From JAOPZW01 sp963835295 (GTDB taxonomy: Bacteria > Actinomycetota > Thermoleophilia > Solirubrobacterales > Solirubrobacteraceae): a stretch of 64,000 bases of DNA. Location of the stretch: positions 682,001 through 746,000 of the forward strand of contig CAWIEX010000012.1 in assembly GCA_963835295.1 (NCBI GenBank). Direction: 5' to 3'. Positions within the stretch are counted from its first letter, which is position 1. Each line of letters begins with the position of its first letter. Positions 25,163-34,066 of this stretch are shown one piece after another. A model generated the notes under the pieces. The model did no database searches and was not told the DNA's origin. It saw nothing but the letters and a program-made list of their open reading frames with translations. The position numbers were made by a program, and so were the translations under genes.

Positions 25163-26311
25163 ATGAACGACGTGAACAAGGTCCTCATCGTCGGGGCGGG
25201 CATCGGCGGGCTCGGCGCCGGGGCGGCGCTGGCACAGCGCGGCATCGAGACGGAGATCGTCGAGATCAAGCCAGGGCCCAACGTCTACGGGGTCGGCATC
25301 AACCAGCCGGGGAACTCGCTGCGCGCCCTGCAGGCGATCGGCGTGCTCGACGAGGTGCGCGCGATCGGTTTCGAGTTCGACCGCTGGCGCTTCCACGACC
25401 ACCGCGGCGAGCTCGTGGTCGACGTGCCGTCGCTGCTTGGCGGCGACGGGATCCCGGCGAACACGGCCCTGTCGCGCCGCGACCTGCACGAGATCCTGAT
25501 CGGCGCGGCCGAGCGCGCCGGGGCGAGGATCACCTATGGCACGACGGTGGCGGACCTCCACGACAACGGCGCCGCCGAGGTCACCCTGTCGGACGGCCGC
25601 GAGGAGCGCTACGACCTCGTCGTCGCCTTCGACGGGCTGCACTCCGCCCTGCGCCGGCGGCTGTTCGGCGACGAGCACGATCCGGTCTACACAGGCTTCG
25701 CCGTGTGGCGCGTCACCGTCCCGCGACCGGCAGAGCTCGACTACGGCGCGCTCTACCAGTGGGTCGGCGCGAAGGCCGGGCACATCCCGCTCGGCGAGGA
25801 GACGATGTACCTGCTGCTCGTCACGCCCGAGCCCCACCACGTCAGGTACGACACCGGCCGCTTCGTCGAGATGCTGCGCGAGCGCCTCGAGCCGTTCGAG
25901 GGCGTCATCGGCGACATCGGCGAGAACCTGCGCGCCGGCGACGACATCGTCTTCAGCCCGCTCAACGAGGTGCTGCTCCCGACTCCGTGGTTCCAGGGGC
26001 GCGTCGTGATCTGCGGCGACGCGGCACACGCCTGCTGTCCGCACACGACACAGGGGGCGGCGATGGCGCTCGAGGACGCGATCGTGCTGGCCGACGAGCT
26101 CGGCCGCGATCGGCCCTTGGCCGAGGCGCTGAGCGCCTTCGGAGAGCGGCGGTATCCGCGCGTGAAGTTCGTGCAGGACGTCTCGCGCGGGATCCTCAAC
26201 GCCGAGATGCAGATCACGGCAGACAACATCGCGGCCGCGTTCGAGCACATGCGCGCCGAGCTGCCCGGCCAGTTCGCGCACGTCGACGAGCTCCTCAAGC
26301 AGCCCGCCTGA
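25163..26311 (+). CDS. FAD-dependent aromatic hydroxylase/monooxygenase
   Basis: A 382-residue class A flavoprotein monooxygenase. FAD-binding GAGIGGLGAG lies at the N-terminus, the DG motif appears as FDGLHSALRR, and the second FAD motif is ICGDAAHACCPHTTQGAAMALEDA. Such enzymes use NAD(P)H and O2 to hydroxylate aromatic rings. It lies 10 bp behind the dioxygenase and 3 bp ahead of the cyclase, so it is in a co-transcribed series. Most likely it produces the diol that the dioxygenase opens. A paralogue lies at 36695 (with ADGLHSKVRE and GDAAHATTPHLAAG). The exact substrate cannot be told. Confidence 0.87.
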   Translation: MNDVNKVLIVGAGIGGLGAGAALAQRGIETEIVEIKPGPNVYGVGINQPGNSLRALQAIGVLDEVRAIGFEFDRWRFHDHRGELVVDVPSLLGGDGIPANTALSRRDLHEILIGAAERAGARITYGTTVADLHDNGAAEVTLSDGREERYDLVVAFDGLHSALRRRLFGDEHDPVYTGFAVWRVTVPRPAELDYGALYQWVGAKAGHIPLGEETMYLLLVTPEPHHVRYDTGRFVEMLRERLEPFEGVIGDIGENLRAGDDIVFSPLNEVLLPTPWFQGRVVICGDAAHACCPHTTQGAAMALEDAIVLADELGRDRPLAEALSAFGERRYPRVKFVQDVSRGILNAEMQITADNIAAAFEHMRAELPGQFAHVDELLKQPA

Positions 26312-26314
26312 CCC

Positions 26315-27076
26315 ATGCCGCGCATCGTCGACCTGTCGGCACCGATCGCCCCGAGCGCTCCGGGCACGCCGGACTTCCAGCGCAACGACGTGCAGTACTT
26401 CGACCATGCCTCCGGCGCCGCCGAGGTCGAGACGATGTTCGGCGTGCCGCCGCGGCTGCTGCGCGACGGCGAGGCCTGGGCGCGCGAGCTCGTCACGCTG
26501 GGAACGCACAACTCCACCCACGTCGACGCGCCCTATCACTACAACTCGCGGATCCAGGGCGCGCCGGCCGCAACGATCGACGAGCTGCCGCTCGAGTGGT
26601 TCTTCGGGCCGGGCGTCGTGCTCGACTTCACCGACCGCGCCGACGGTGAGGCGATCGGCGCGGACGACGTCGCCGGCGCGCTCGAGGCCGCCGGCCACGC
26701 GCTCCAGGCGCGCGACATCGTGCTCATGCACACCGGCCGCGACGCGTTCTACGGCCAGCCCGGCTACATCGATCGCGGCCCGGGCGTCACGGCTGAAGCG
26801 ACGCGCTGGCTCTACGAGCGCGGCGTCCGGGTGATGGGCGTCGACGCCTGGGGCTGGGATCGCCCGCTGCGCATGCAGGCCGCCGATGCGCTCGAGCGTG
26901 ACGCGCCCGGCGTCTTCTGGGAGGCACACCAGGTCGACCTGCCCTACTGCCAGATCGAGCGGCTCGTCAACCTCGCCGCGCTGCCGAGCACGGGCTTCAC
27001 CGTCGCCTGCTTTCCGCTGCGCATCGTCCGCGCCAGCGCCGGGCCGGCGCGCGTCGTCGCGATCCTCGAGGAGTGA
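26315..27076 (+). CDS. Cyclase-family (kynurenine formamidase-like) metal hydrolase
   Basis: A 253-residue complete cyclase-family protein. The metal site motif is GTHNSTHVDAPYHY; further features are the strands DIVLMHTGRDAFYGQPGY and GVDAWGWDRPL, and the C-terminal YCQIERLVNLAALPSTGF and FPLRIV segments. Family members are Mn/Zn hydrolases of amide or lactone-type bonds (kynurenine formamidase, isatin hydrolase). Here it follows the hydroxylase by 3 bp and overlaps the amidohydrolase by 4 bp. A damaged paralogue lies at 20412. A hydrolytic step on a ring-fission product or a substituent is inferred from context. Confidence 0.85.
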   Translation: MPRIVDLSAPIAPSAPGTPDFQRNDVQYFDHASGAAEVETMFGVPPRLLRDGEAWARELVTLGTHNSTHVDAPYHYNSRIQGAPAATIDELPLEWFFGPGVVLDFTDRADGEAIGADDVAGALEAAGHALQARDIVLMHTGRDAFYGQPGYIDRGPGVTAEATRWLYERGVRVMGVDAWGWDRPLRMQAADALERDAPGVFWEAHQVDLPYCQIERLVNLAALPSTGFTVACFPLRIVRASAGPARVVAILEE

Positions 27077-28020
27077 GCATGCCCCGCATCGACGCGCACG
27101 TGCACATCCTGCCGGCCGACTACCGCGCCGAGCTGGAGCGGCGGTCGCTGATGCCGCCCGGCATCCCGCCGTGGTCCCCGGAGCTCGTCGAGGCGCTCAT
27201 GGAGCGCCACGACATCGACGCCGCGGTGCTGTCGCTGGCCCCGCCCGGCGTCTTCTTCGGCGACCAGGTGCTGGCCAACGAGCTCGCGCGCCTGGTCAAC
27301 GAACGCACCGCGCAGTTCGTCGCGACCGCCCCCGATCGCTTCGCCGGCCTCGCCGTGCTGCCCCTGCCCGACGTCGACGCCGCCCTGGCCGAGCTGCGCC
27401 ATGCCCTCGACGTGCTCGGGCTCGATGGCGTGGGCCTGCTGTCCAACGTGGCGGGCGCCTACCCCGGCGCTGCGGAGTGGGATCCGCTGTTCGACGAGCT
27501 CGAGCGCCGCCTGAGCTACGTGTTCCTGCACCCGACGATGCCGCCGCACGCGTTGCCGCTGGCGGAGCATCCGGTCTGGCTCTACGAGTTCCCGTTCGAC
27601 ACGACGCGGGCGGTCGTCAACCTCATCTACTCGGGAACGCTCGAGCGCTGCCCGAGCGTGCGCCTGCAGGTCGCCCACCTCGGAGGGACCGCACCGTTCC
27701 TCGCGCACCGCCTCGGCTCGCTGGCGGCGCGCGAGCCCGAGCAGGCGGCCGCGGCGCCGGCCGGCGCGCTCGCCAACCTGCGGCGCCTCTACTACGACAC
27801 CGGGCTGTCCAACAACGCCGTCGCGCTCGCGTCGACGCTGCTGGTCGCCGATCCCGACCGGGTCCTCTTCGGGAGCGACTGGCCCTATGCCGACCTGCCC
27901 GACGCCGGCGACCCGGCGCCCGGGCTGGCCGAGCTCGACGACGCGCTGCGCGCCCGCATCGACGCTTCGAACATCGCCGCGCTCGTTCCGCGCCTGGCAC
28001 GACAGGAGGTCTCCCCATGA
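27073..28020 (+). CDS. Amidohydrolase-family decarboxylase (ACMSD-like)
   Basis: A 315-residue TIM-barrel metal enzyme: N-terminal RIDAHVHILP (His9 and His11 as metal ligands), VFLHPTMPPHALPL with a third His, LQVAHLGGTAPFLAHRLG, and C-terminal VLFGSDWPYADLP with the catalytic Asp. This layout is that of amidohydrolase_2, which includes 2-amino-3-carboxymuconate-6-semialdehyde decarboxylase and related nonoxidative decarboxylases. In the cluster it would remove a carboxyl group from an aromatic acid or its cleavage product. It overlaps the genes on both sides by 4 bp. Confidence 0.87.
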   Translation: MSMPRIDAHVHILPADYRAELERRSLMPPGIPPWSPELVEALMERHDIDAAVLSLAPPGVFFGDQVLANELARLVNERTAQFVATAPDRFAGLAVLPLPDVDAALAELRHALDVLGLDGVGLLSNVAGAYPGAAEWDPLFDELERRLSYVFLHPTMPPHALPLAEHPVWLYEFPFDTTRAVVNLIYSGTLERCPSVRLQVAHLGGTAPFLAHRLGSLAAREPEQAAAAPAGALANLRRLYYDTGLSNNAVALASTLLVADPDRVLFGSDWPYADLPDAGDPAPGLAELDDALRARIDASNIAALVPRLARQEVSP

Positions 28021-29024
28021 GCGCCCTGCGCTTCGCTCGCATCGCCCACGAGGGCCCGGACGGCCTCGAGCCGCGCGTCGTCGTCGCTCGGCCCGACGCC
28101 GACCGCTGGATCGACCTGCGCGTGGCCGAGCGCCGCCGGCTCGAGCGCGCGGGCGCGTCGGCCGCGGCGGCCCAGCGACTTGCCGGCGCGCTGGTGCCGG
28201 GCAGCCTGACGGCGGCGCTCGACGCCGGGCCGGCGTTCCACGAGGCCGCCGAGCGCGCGGCGCAGGAGGCCGACCCCGACGCGTTCGCCGTCGACGGCGC
28301 TCGGCTCCTGCGGCCGATCGACCCGCCGGCCTACCGCGACTTCATGGCCTTCGAGGAGCACTTCGTCAACGCCTCGCGCAGGTACGATCGCGAGCCGGCC
28401 GACGTGCTCTACGAGATGCCGGTCTCGTACTTCGGCAACGTGCACGCGATCGTCGGGCCCGAGGACGAGGTCCCGTGGCCGCATTACACGCGCGCGATGG
28501 ACTACGAGCTCGAGCTCGGGATCGTCATCGGCAGGGCGGGGCGCGACCTGACGCCCGAGACGGCGCTCGACCACGTCCTCGGCCTGGTCAACTTCAACGA
28601 CTTCAGCGCCCGCGACATCCAGGGCCTGGAGATGACGGGTGGCCTCGGCCCCTCGAAGGGCAAGCACTTCGGCTCCGCCGTCGGGCCCTGGATCACGACG
28701 CTCGACGCCCTCGACGCCGACGACCTCGCCATGACCGCGCGCGTCAACGGCGACACGTGGTCGGAGGGCTCGACGAGCACGCTGCTGTGGTCGATCGCCG
28801 AGCTGGTCGCCTGGGCCTCGACCGGCGAGCCGCTCGCCGCGGGCACGCTGCTCGGCTCGGGCACCGTCGGCGGCGGCTGCGGCCTGGAGCTCGGGCGCTC
28901 CCTGCAGCCCGGTGACGTGGTGGAGCTCGAGATCGAAGGGCTCGGCGTGCTGCGCAACCGGCTCGGCACGCCGCCCGCTTCGGGTTGGCGGCCCGAGCCT
29001 CGGGAGCGGGCGGCGGTCAGGTAG
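28017..29024 (+). CDS. FAH-family hydrolase/isomerase
   Basis: A 335-residue FAH-family protein from ATG 28017. The N-terminal domain is diverse; the catalytic domain has YRDFMAFEEHFVNASRR, VPWPHYTRAMDYELELGIVIG (metal-ligand glutamates), GLVNFNDFSARDIQG, KGKHFGSAVGPWITT and LAAGTLLGSGTVGGGCG. This subtype with FEEHxxN resembles fumarylacetoacetase more than the two shorter FAH proteins nearby (22992, 34811), so it may take a different intermediate. It ends the plus-strand operon; its last 8 bp overlap the convergent GntR gene. Confidence 0.85.
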   Translation: MSALRFARIAHEGPDGLEPRVVVARPDADRWIDLRVAERRRLERAGASAAAAQRLAGALVPGSLTAALDAGPAFHEAAERAAQEADPDAFAVDGARLLRPIDPPAYRDFMAFEEHFVNASRRYDREPADVLYEMPVSYFGNVHAIVGPEDEVPWPHYTRAMDYELELGIVIGRAGRDLTPETALDHVLGLVNFNDFSARDIQGLEMTGGLGPSKGKHFGSAVGPWITTLDALDADDLAMTARVNGDTWSEGSTSTLLWSIAELVAWASTGEPLAAGTLLGSGTVGGGCGLELGRSLQPGDVVELEIEGLGVLRNRLGTPPASGWRPEPRERAAVR

Positions 29025-29766
29025 TCAGGGTCAGCGAGTCCTCGGCGCCTGGCGCGACGGTGAGGATCGTCGTGCGCAGCCGCGCGAGGTCGTGGCCGGG
29101 GTCCAGGCCGGCGAAGACCAGCGCCGCCGTCTGGGCGTAATGCGCGACCAGCCGCGTCGCGGTCAGATCCGGGTCGCCCGAGGCGGCGGCGTCGAGGATC
29201 GCGCGATGCTCGGCCTTGCGCTGCTCCCAGCGATCGGGGGTCGTCGCGCCGTACGCGAGCCGGTAGCGCTCGCCGTGATCGAAGAGCTGGCCGATCGTGA
29301 TCGTGACGCGCTCGCCCGCCGCGCTCACGAGCCGGTCGTGGAAGGCACGGTGGGGAAGGCGGAACCCGCGCCAGTCGTCCATCCGGTTGTAGTGGTCCAT
29401 CTGGGCCATGAGCCCCTCGAGCTCGGCGAAGTCGCTGGAGCCGAGCGTCGGCACGGTGATGCGAACCGCCACTGCCTCGAGCGCGATGCGCATCACGTAC
29501 AGCTCCTCGGCGTCCGAGCTGGAGAGCTCGGCGATGCGAACGCGCCGGTTGGGCTCTGAGACCACGAGCCCCTCGCGCTGCAGCATCCGCAGCGCCTCAC
29601 GCAGTGGCGTGCGCCCGACGTCCAGGTCGCGCGCGAGCGTGACCTGCGACGTCGTCTCCCCGGCTGGAAGCTCACCGCGGAGGATCGCCGCCCGTATGCG
29701 GTCGTGAACGAGCGCGACGTGCTGACCGTCGCGCGTCCCGCGCTCGCCGTCTGACGTTCCGGACAT
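29017..29766 (-). CDS. GntR-family regulator, FCD (FadR) subfamily
   Basis: A 249-residue regulator. The N-terminal GntR winged helix shows HDRIRAAILRGELPAGE, VGRTPLREALRMLQREGLV and EPNRRVRIAELSSSD. The C-terminal all-helical FCD domain shows LYVMRIALEAVAVRITV, the metal/ligand pocket pattern HRAFHDRLVSAAG, EHRAILDAAASGDP and RLVAHYAQTAAL. FCD proteins usually bind an organic acid and release DNA. It is about two thirds identical by eye to the regulator at 39098, so the two flank the transporter as paralogues. It is divergent from the transporter operon, with TGGATACA motifs at 29806 and 29878 in between. Confidence 0.9.
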   Translation of the reverse strand: MSGTSDGERGTRDGQHVALVHDRIRAAILRGELPAGETTSQVTLARDLDVGRTPLREALRMLQREGLVVSEPNRRVRIAELSSSDAEELYVMRIALEAVAVRITVPTLGSSDFAELEGLMAQMDHYNRMDDWRGFRLPHRAFHDRLVSAAGERVTITIGQLFDHGERYRLAYGATTPDRWEQRKAEHRAILDAAASGDPDLTATRLVAHYAQTAALVFAGLDPGHDLARLRTTILTVAPGAEDSLTLTT

Positions 29767-29775
29767 CTGCGCACA

Positions 29776-29813
29776 AGCATAGGTCTTCGTACGAACTGCA
29801 ACAACTGGATACA
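29776..29813 (-). promoter_or_regulatory. GntR promoter with upstream TGGATACA site
   Basis: Read on the minus strand: TTGTTG (29804-29799), 17 bp, TATGCT (29781-29776). The motif TGGATACA on the plus strand (29806-29813), TGTATCCA on the minus strand, touches the upstream edge of the -35 box rather than a -10 box. This placement supports an operator role for the motif. Confidence 0.5.
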
Positions 29814-29858
29814 GATTGTGGGGATTCGTCTTGCGATTGAGGATCGTATTGATGTTCC

Positions 29859-29887
29859 TTGAGTCTGTCCCGCAGTCTGGATACAAT
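29859..29887 (+). promoter_or_regulatory. Promoter of the ABC importer operon with TGGATACA motif
   Basis: TTGAGT (29859-29864), 17-bp spacer, TACAAT (29882-29887). TGGATACA (29878-29885) overlaps the -10 box. The binding-protein gene follows at 29949 behind a strong GGAGGAGGAG ribosome-binding site (29932-29941). Confidence 0.65.
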
Positions 29888-29948
29888 CGCTCGAACTGTC
29901 GCGTGCTTGTGCGACTGGATTGTGGGTTACCGGAGGAGGAGACGGACC

Positions 29949-31259
29949 ATGAGGACCGGGCCAAGCCGTTCGCTTGCCGTTGCGGTGGCTGCTCTGACGG
30001 CCACGCTGGCGCTCGCGGCGTGTGGAAGCAGCGACAGCTCGAGCGACACCGCATCGACCGGCTCGGCGGCCGCCAAGCCGTCGGGAGCGAACCTCGCCAG
30101 CGCGACGAGCGCCTACCAATCGTTCTTGGGGGGCACGTCGGGCAAGGCCGACGCATCGAAAGCGCCGGTGGTGCTCGGGTTCGTCAACGACGAGGGCGGT
30201 ATCCCGAGCTTCCCGGAGGGCTCGGTCGCGGCAGACGCGGCCGCGAAGTTCGTCAACGAGAACCTCGGTGGCGTGGGCGGCCATCCGGTCAAGCTCAAGA
30301 AGTGCCTCGTCGCCGGCAACGAGGAGCAGGGCCAGTCCTGCGCCCAGCAGTTCCTCAACGACAAGCAGGTCAAGGCGATCGTCGAGGACTCCCAGGTCGT
30401 CGGCGCGCAATCCTTCCACCAGACGCTCGCCGGCAAGCTGCCGGTGGTCATCGGCTCGCCGAACAGCGTGGCCGACGCAACGGCCAAGAACGCCTATGGC
30501 ATCAGCGCCGGCGTGTTCGGCACCAACCCGGGCTTCGTCTCCTACGCCACGCAGTACCTGCACGCCAAGACCGCGTCGCTGATCTTCCCGGCCGACGATC
30601 CCACCGGCCAGGTCGCGGCCAAGCAGATCAAGCAGAACCTCACCAAGGCGGGGATCAAGGTCAGGGACGCCGGCTACAAGTCCTCGTCGCCGGACCTCCT
30701 GGCGCCGGTCAACGCCGCGGGCGCGGGGCAGACCGACGTGATCGTCACCCTGTTCCCCAGCGCGCCGACGTGCATCGCGGGCGCCAAGGCCCTGCAGCAG
30801 GCCAGTGCGGGCAAGCCGGTCCTCGCGCTCAACCTCTGCATCGCCGCGCCGGTCAAGCAGGCGGTGGGCGACTACCCGAAGTGGACCTACGTCTCGCTGA
30901 ACACCAACCCCGAGATCAAGGGCGCCGACAAGGCGACGGACGGCTACGCGGCCGTCATGAAGGCCTACGCGCCGGCGAACGCCAATCTCGGCGGATTCGC
31001 CCCGCATGCCTTCATGGCGACCCTGACCGCGGTCAAGGCGCTCAACGAGGCTGGCGGCGCCGACGCCACGCCGACGGCAGTCGCCGACAAGCTCAAGGCC
31101 TACACCGGCCCGACGCCGATGTTCGCGCCGGACGTGAAGTTCGGCGCGGTCCCCAGCCTGCCGAGCATCGGCAGCTTCCAGACTCGGCTGTACACGTACA
31201 AGGGCGGGGACTCGTGGAGTGACGCCACAAACGGCAAGTGGGTGCTGCCCAAGGCCTGA
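29949..31259 (+). CDS. HAAT-type ABC transporter substrate-binding lipoprotein
   Basis: A 436-residue lipoprotein precursor with lipobox LALAAC (cysteine about residue 25) and a Ser/Thr-rich linker. It contains a type I periplasmic-binding fold of the branched-chain amino acid family (Leu/Ile/Val-binding): VVLGFVNDEGGIPSFPEGS, LKKCLVAGNEEQGQSCAQ, KAIVEDSQVVGAQSF, SLIFPADDPTGQVAAKQ and GAGQTDVIVTLFPS. In catabolic clusters this class often binds aromatic or dicarboxylic acids. The permease and ATPase genes follow directly. Start ATG 29949 gives a proper signal peptide. Regulated by the promoter at 29859 and probably the divergent GntR protein. Confidence 0.92.
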   Translation: MRTGPSRSLAVAVAALTATLALAACGSSDSSSDTASTGSAAAKPSGANLASATSAYQSFLGGTSGKADASKAPVVLGFVNDEGGIPSFPEGSVAADAAAKFVNENLGGVGGHPVKLKKCLVAGNEEQGQSCAQQFLNDKQVKAIVEDSQVVGAQSFHQTLAGKLPVVIGSPNSVADATAKNAYGISAGVFGTNPGFVSYATQYLHAKTASLIFPADDPTGQVAAKQIKQNLTKAGIKVRDAGYKSSSPDLLAPVNAAGAGQTDVIVTLFPSAPTCIAGAKALQQASAGKPVLALNLCIAAPVKQAVGDYPKWTYVSLNTNPEIKGADKATDGYAAVMKAYAPANANLGGFAPHAFMATLTAVKALNEAGGADATPTAVADKLKAYTGPTPMFAPDVKFGAVPSLPSIGSFQTRLYTYKGGDSWSDATNGKWVLPKA

Positions 31260-31262
31260 TCG

Positions 31263-33308
31263 GTGTCGCAGTTCCTCCTCTTCGTCGCCCTCGGGCTCGG
31301 TCCCGGCGCGCTGATCGCCGGGATCGCGCTCGGCGTCGTCCTGGCCTTTCGCGGGGCCGGGGTCATCAACCTGGCCACCGGGGCCGTCGCGATGCTCGGC
31401 GCGTACGTGTTCTACGGGCTACGGACCGGCGGCGATCTCTTCCTGCCGCCGATCCCGTTCGCGCCCCACACGGTGAGCCTCGGCGGCGCGTGGGCCACGC
31501 TGCCGGCGATCCTCCTGGCCGTCGCGGTCTGCGCGCTCACCGGCGCGCTCTTCGACGTCCTCGTCCTGCGCCGCCTGCGCGGCGCCGCTCCGCTGGCGAA
31601 GCTGCTCGCGTCGCTGGGGCTGCTCATCACGATCCAGGCGATCGCGGTGCTGCGGTTCGGCACCAGCGGTCAGGCGGCGCCGGCTGTCCTGCCGAACGGG
31701 CCGCAGGACGTCGTCCACGTGGGCGGCGCGACGGTGCCGTCCGACCGCTTCGTGCTGGCCGGGATCGTCGCTGCCGCCGCGGTCGCGCTGTGGGCCCTCT
31801 ATCGCTTCACGCGCTTCGGCCTGGCGACGCGCGCCGCGGCGGAGGACGAGACCAAGGCGATGCTCGCCGGCCTTCCGCCCGGTGAGCTGTCGCTGGCCAA
31901 CACCGTCCTGGCCAGCGTGCTGGCCGGCACGCTGGGGTTGCTGGTCGCGCCGATGACGCAACTGGACCCGACGACGATCCCGCTCGCGGTGGTACCGGCG
32001 CTCGGTGCCGCCCTGCTCGCGCGCTTCACGTCCTTCGGGATCGCCGCCACCGCCGGCATCGCGATGGGCGTCGTGGACTCGCTCGTCACGTACAGCGCCA
32101 GCAAGCCGTGGTTCCCGACGTCGGCGGGAATCGCGATCCCCGGGGTCACCGAGCTCATCTACTTCCTCGTCATCGTCGGCGCGATGTACCTGCGCGGCGG
32201 CCGGCTGCCCGAGCGCGGCATGCTCACCGAGCCCCGTCTCCCCGCGGCGCCGCGGGCATCGAGGATCCTGAGCCCCGCGCTCGCGCTGTCGGCGCTCGCG
32301 GTGCTCGCGTTGCTCGTGCTCCCGTTCGACTTCCGCCAGGCGCTGACCAACTCGCTGATCGGTGTCGTGGTCTGCCTCTCGCTCGTGGTGACCACGGGCT
32401 TCGTCGGACAGGTGTCGATCGTGCAGGTCGCGCTGGCCGGCGTGTCGGGGTTCATCGTCTCCAAGCTCGCCGTCCATGCCGGCATCGGCTTCCCGATCGG
32501 TCCGCTGCTCGGCGCCGCGGCGGCCACGGTCGTCGGCCTGCTCACAGCGGTCTCGGCGCTGCGGGTCCGCGGGGTGAACCTCGCGGTGGTGACCCTCGCC
32601 GCTGCGGTCGCCATCGAGGAGTTCGTCTTCGCCAACCCGACGATCGGCGGGGGCGAGTCCGGTGCGCCGGTTCCCGCGCCCCATCTGCTCGGGATCGGCC
32701 TCGGCCCCACCGCCGACTTCCCCATCAACGCGGGCAGCCCGCCGAGCCCGGTCTTCGGGATGGTGTGCGTCGTCGTCGTGGCCGTGCTCGCCGCGCTCGT
32801 CGCGAGCCTGCGCCGCAGCGAGCTGGGCCAGCGCATGCTCGCGGTGCGCTCCAACGAGCGGGCTGCGGCGGGTGCCGGGATCGATGTCCGAGCCGTGAAG
32901 CTCGCCGCCTTCGGGATCTCGGCCTTCATCGCGGGCATCGCGGGCGCGCTGTACGCCTACAACTTCGGCTCGGTGACCGCCGGGCGGTTCGGCATCGTCA
33001 CCGCGCTCGCCTTCGTGGCCTTCGCCTACCTCGGAGGGATCACCACGGTGTCCGGGGCGCTCGTCGGCGGGCTGCTGGTCACCGAGGGGCTGGCGATCCA
33101 CGCGGTGAATCGCTGGTTCGGGGTTCCCGTCGACTACCAGCTGCTCATCGCCGGCCTCGCGCTCATCGTCACCATCGTCCTCAACCCGTTGGGGATCGCC
33201 GGCGCGGTCGCGACGGACGTCCGCCGCCGCGTGCTGCCGGCGATCCGCCGCCGGCGAACGCGGTCGCCCGCCGTGGGCGAGCAGGGCGTGCAGGCCGGGC
33301 AGCCATGA
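31263..33308 (+). CDS. Fused LivH-LivM ABC permease
   Basis: A 681-residue membrane protein that joins two HAAT permease halves normally encoded separately. The LivH-like half (about 1-300) includes VVLAFRGAGVINLATGAVAMLGAY and RFGLATRAAAEDETKAMLAGL. The LivM-like half (about 340-660) includes VVTTGFVGQVSIVQVALAGVSGF, RVRGVNLAVVTLAAAVAIEEF, GQRMLAVRSNERAAAGAGI and AYLGGITTVSGALVGGLL. A linker of about 30 residues separates them. GTG 31263 is 3 bp after the binding-protein stop. It forms the channel for the substrate delivered by the lipoprotein. The end overlaps the first ATPase gene by 4 bp. Confidence 0.9.
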   Translation: MSQFLLFVALGLGPGALIAGIALGVVLAFRGAGVINLATGAVAMLGAYVFYGLRTGGDLFLPPIPFAPHTVSLGGAWATLPAILLAVAVCALTGALFDVLVLRRLRGAAPLAKLLASLGLLITIQAIAVLRFGTSGQAAPAVLPNGPQDVVHVGGATVPSDRFVLAGIVAAAAVALWALYRFTRFGLATRAAAEDETKAMLAGLPPGELSLANTVLASVLAGTLGLLVAPMTQLDPTTIPLAVVPALGAALLARFTSFGIAATAGIAMGVVDSLVTYSASKPWFPTSAGIAIPGVTELIYFLVIVGAMYLRGGRLPERGMLTEPRLPAAPRASRILSPALALSALAVLALLVLPFDFRQALTNSLIGVVVCLSLVVTTGFVGQVSIVQVALAGVSGFIVSKLAVHAGIGFPIGPLLGAAAATVVGLLTAVSALRVRGVNLAVVTLAAAVAIEEFVFANPTIGGGESGAPVPAPHLLGIGLGPTADFPINAGSPPSPVFGMVCVVVVAVLAALVASLRRSELGQRMLAVRSNERAAAGAGIDVRAVKLAAFGISAFIAGIAGALYAYNFGSVTAGRFGIVTALAFVAFAYLGGITTVSGALVGGLLVTEGLAIHAVNRWFGVPVDYQLLIAGLALIVTIVLNPLGIAGAVATDVRRRVLPAIRRRRTRSPAVGEQGVQAGQP

Positions 33309-34066
33309 GCGAGGTCCTGCGCACCGAGAGGCTGTCGGTCCGCTACGGCGGCGTCGTGGCCCTGTCCGAGGTCGACGTGACGCTGAGCGCGGGGCAGCTC
33401 GTCGGGCTCATCGGCCCCAACGGCGCGGGCAAGACGACGTTCATCGACGCGGTCGCGGGATTCGCGCCGTCGAGCGGGCGGGTCTGGCTGGGTGGTGGCG
33501 ACGTGTCGGCGCTCGTGCCCCACCAGCGCGCTCAGCGCGGCCTCGCGCGGACATGGCAGGCCGCGGACCTCTTCGACGACCTGACGGTCAAGGAGAACCT
33601 GCGCGTGGCCAGCGGGCGTCCGTCGCTGCGGCGCCTCGTGCGCCAGCTGTTCGACGCGCGCGAGGACCCTCGCGAGAGCGTCGATCGGGCCCTCGACCTC
33701 CTCGGGCTCGCGGCGCTCGCTGACCGCGGCGCCGACGAGCTCACCCAGGGCCAGCGCAAGCTCGTCGGCGTCGCCCGCGCACTCGCCGCGGAGCCGGCCC
33801 TGCTCTGCCTCGACGAGCCCGCGGCCGGATTGGACACGGGGGAGAGCCAGGCACTCGGGCGCCACCTGCGCGAGATCGTCGAGCGCGGCACTGCGGTGCT
33901 GCTGGTCGACCACGACATGGGGCTCGTGCTCTCGGTCTGCGACGCGGTGGTCGTCCTCGACTTCGGGAAGGTGATCGCGCGAGGCACCCCTGACGCGATC
34001 CGCCGGGACCCGGCCGTGGTGGAGGCCTACCTCGGACGTGCCGCGGACGAGGTCGTGGCGCGATGA
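33305..34066 (+). CDS. ABC transporter ATPase, LivG-type
   Basis: A 253-residue ABC ATPase: Walker A GPNGAGKTTF (about 38-47), Q-loop region near RTWQAADLFDDLTVKENL, signature LTQGQRKL (a variant of LSGGQ), Walker B LLCLDEPAAGLD and the H-loop LLVDHDMGLV. The LivG-specific C-terminal tail GTPDAIRRDPAVVEAYLG is present. It works with the LivF-type ATPase encoded next and the fused permease. Start overlaps the permease stop, and its own stop overlaps the next start (ATGA). Confidence 0.93.
   Translation: MSEVLRTERLSVRYGGVVALSEVDVTLSAGQLVGLIGPNGAGKTTFIDAVAGFAPSSGRVWLGGGDVSALVPHQRAQRGLARTWQAADLFDDLTVKENLRVASGRPSLRRLVRQLFDAREDPRESVDRALDLLGLAALADRGADELTQGQRKLVGVARALAAEPALLCLDEPAAGLDTGESQALGRHLREIVERGTAVLLVDHDMGLVLSVCDAVVVLDFGKVIARGTPDAIRRDPAVVEAYLGRAADEVVAR

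Noticed and set aside
29816..31222. Plus-strand 468-codon frame over the binding-protein gene
   Set aside because: Shadow of the ABC binding lipoprotein in another frame; Gly/Arg/Gln-rich with no motifs.
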